Made by a program: the position numbers and the translations under genes | Part shown: positions 63,047 to 64,000 of the stretch, in pieces | How the letters are laid out: every line of letters begins with the position of its first letter | How positions within the stretch are numbered: position 1 is the stretch's first letter | The notes under the pieces: model-generated | Database searches by the model: none | What the model was told of the DNA's origin: nothing | The model's input: the letters and a program-made list of their open reading frames with translations, nothing else | Assembly: GCF_002929225.1 (NCBI RefSeq) | Contig: NZ_PISM01000022.1 | Location: 558,001 to 622,000, forward strand | Origin: Stutzerimonas kunmingensis | GTDB taxonomy: Bacteria; Pseudomonadota; Gammaproteobacteria; Pseudomonadales; Pseudomonadaceae | DNA: 64,000 nucleotides | Direction: 5' to 3'

Positions 63047-64000
63047 ATGAATTCCCTACCGATCGACGAAGTCCTGCCGGCGTTGCGCCAGGCCCTGCAA
63101 CAGCGCGACGAAGCCGTTCTCGAAGCACCGCCCGGCGCCGGCAAGACCACTCGCGTGCCGCTGGCGCTGCTCGACGAAGCCTGGCTGGGCGGGCAGAGCA
63201 TCATCATGCTGGAGCCGCGCCGTCTGGCTGCCCGCGCAGCGGCTGAGCGGCTGGCCAGTGAGCTGGGCGAGCGCGTCGGCGAAACCGTCGGCTACCGCAT
63301 CCGGCTGGAAAGCAAGGTCGGGCCGACCACGCGCATCGAGGTAGTCACCGAGGGCATTCTCGCGCGGCGGCTGCAGGACGACCCGGCGCTGGAAGGCGTC
63401 GGCCTGGTGATCTTCGACGAATTCCATGAGCGCAGCCTGGACGCCGATCTGGCCCTGGCGCTGACGCTCAATGCGCGGCAGCTGCTGCGCGACGAGCCGC
63501 TCAAGCTGCTGCTGATGTCGGCGACGCTGGAGGGCCAGCGCCTGTCGGCACTGCTCGACGATGCGCCGGTGGTGCGCAGCGAGGGGCGCATGCACCCGGT
63601 CGAGCAGCGCTGGGGCCGTCTCGTTGCGGCGAATGAGCGTATCGAGCCGCGCGTGATGCAGACGGTGCTGCAGGCGCTGGAGGACGAGCAGGGCAGCGTG
63701 CTGGTGTTTCTGCCGGGGCAGGCCGAGATCCGCCGCGTCCACGAGGCGCTTGCCGATCAGCTGGGCGGGCGCGGCGACATCCTGCTCTGCCCGCTGCACG
63801 GCGAGCTGGAGCTGGCGCAGCAGCGCGCGGCCATCGAGCCGGCACCGGCGGGCATGCGCAAGGTGGTGCTGGCGACCAACATCGCCGAGACCAGCCTGAC
63901 CATCGAAGGCGTACGCATCGTGGTGGACGCCGGACTGGCGCGGGTGCCGCGCTTCGATCCCGGCAGCGGCATGACCCGGCTGGAAACCCGGCGCATCTCC
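63047..64000 (+). CDS. hrpB: ATP-dependent helicase HrpB, N-terminal part
   Basis: The frame is open from ATG 63047 to the window end, giving 318 residues of a DEAH-box helicase that is normally about 840 long. Walker A is APPGAGKTTRVPL at about residue 28, motif Ia EPRRLAARA, motif II DEFHER, motif III SATLEG, and motifs IV-VI begin with VLVFLPGQAEI, LHGELELAQQ and TNIAETSLTIEGV. HrpB's cellular role is unclear. The start follows GCGAGTGCCC, a weak ribosome-binding site. Confidence 0.93.
   Translation, partial: MNSLPIDEVLPALRQALQQRDEAVLEAPPGAGKTTRVPLALLDEAWLGGQSIIMLEPRRLAARAAAERLASELGERVGETVGYRIRLESKVGPTTRIEVVTEGILARRLQDDPALEGVGLVIFDEFHERSLDADLALALTLNARQLLRDEPLKLLLMSATLEGQRLSALLDDAPVVRSEGRMHPVEQRWGRLVAANERIEPRVMQTVLQALEDEQGSVLVFLPGQAEIRRVHEALADQLGGRGDILLCPLHGELELAQQRAAIEPAPAGMRKVVLATNIAETSLTIEGVRIVVDAGLARVPRFDPGSGMTRLETRRIS

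Overview
The window is high-GC, gene-dense chromosomal DNA of a gammaproteobacterium of the Pseudomonas group. Gene order and protein sequences fit a Pseudomonas stutzeri (Stutzerimonas)-like organism; the species is an inference. I see no tRNA, rRNA, CRISPR array, prophage or insertion sequence. The first gene (proA) and the last gene (hrpB) are cut by the window ends.

From 1 to about 37.3 kb the order matches, from memory, the P. aeruginosa order proA to amn. It holds proA-nadD-rsfS-rlmH; the cell-wall elongation genes mrdA-rodA-sltB1-rlpA-dacC; the lipoate genes ybeD-lipB-lipA; sltB3; the ribosome-rescue gene arfA with an internal hairpin; and holA-lptE-leuS. Then come a YbeL-like zinc ribbon, a YdcF-like protein, lnt-corC-ybeY-phoH, miaB, hemL, thiE-thiD, a LadS-like sensor kinase without a receiver domain, an aidB-like acyl-CoA dehydrogenase, a NaChBac-type sodium channel, a CoA-transferase, amn and a DUF2789 gene.

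From 37.3 to 58.2 kb this backbone is interrupted by a block centred on urea use. It contains ureE-ureF-ureG-hupE/ureJ; then a mixed interior (GNAT, EamA exporter, oxaloacetate decarboxylase-like protein, TorF-like lipoprotein, YbiI zinc finger, GAF histidine kinase, NCS1 permease, and an orphan curlin-repeat protein made of 20 units of about 11 residues); then ureD-ureA-GNAT-ureB-ureC and the urea ABC transporter urtABCDE. Each of the three nitrogen operons (ureE, ureD, urtA) is preceded by a -24/-12 sigma-54 promoter with NtrC-like boxes further upstream. This suggests one NtrC/RpoN module: Urt imports urea, UreABC hydrolyses it, and UreDEFG with HupE/UreJ supply and insert nickel.

From 58.5 kb the backbone resumes with an RluE-type pseudouridine synthase, DUF2788, a globin, an Lrp/AsnC regulator, a FieF-like cation exporter, two small exported proteins and hrpB. 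Several intergenic palindromic repeat families lie mainly in and around the urea block.
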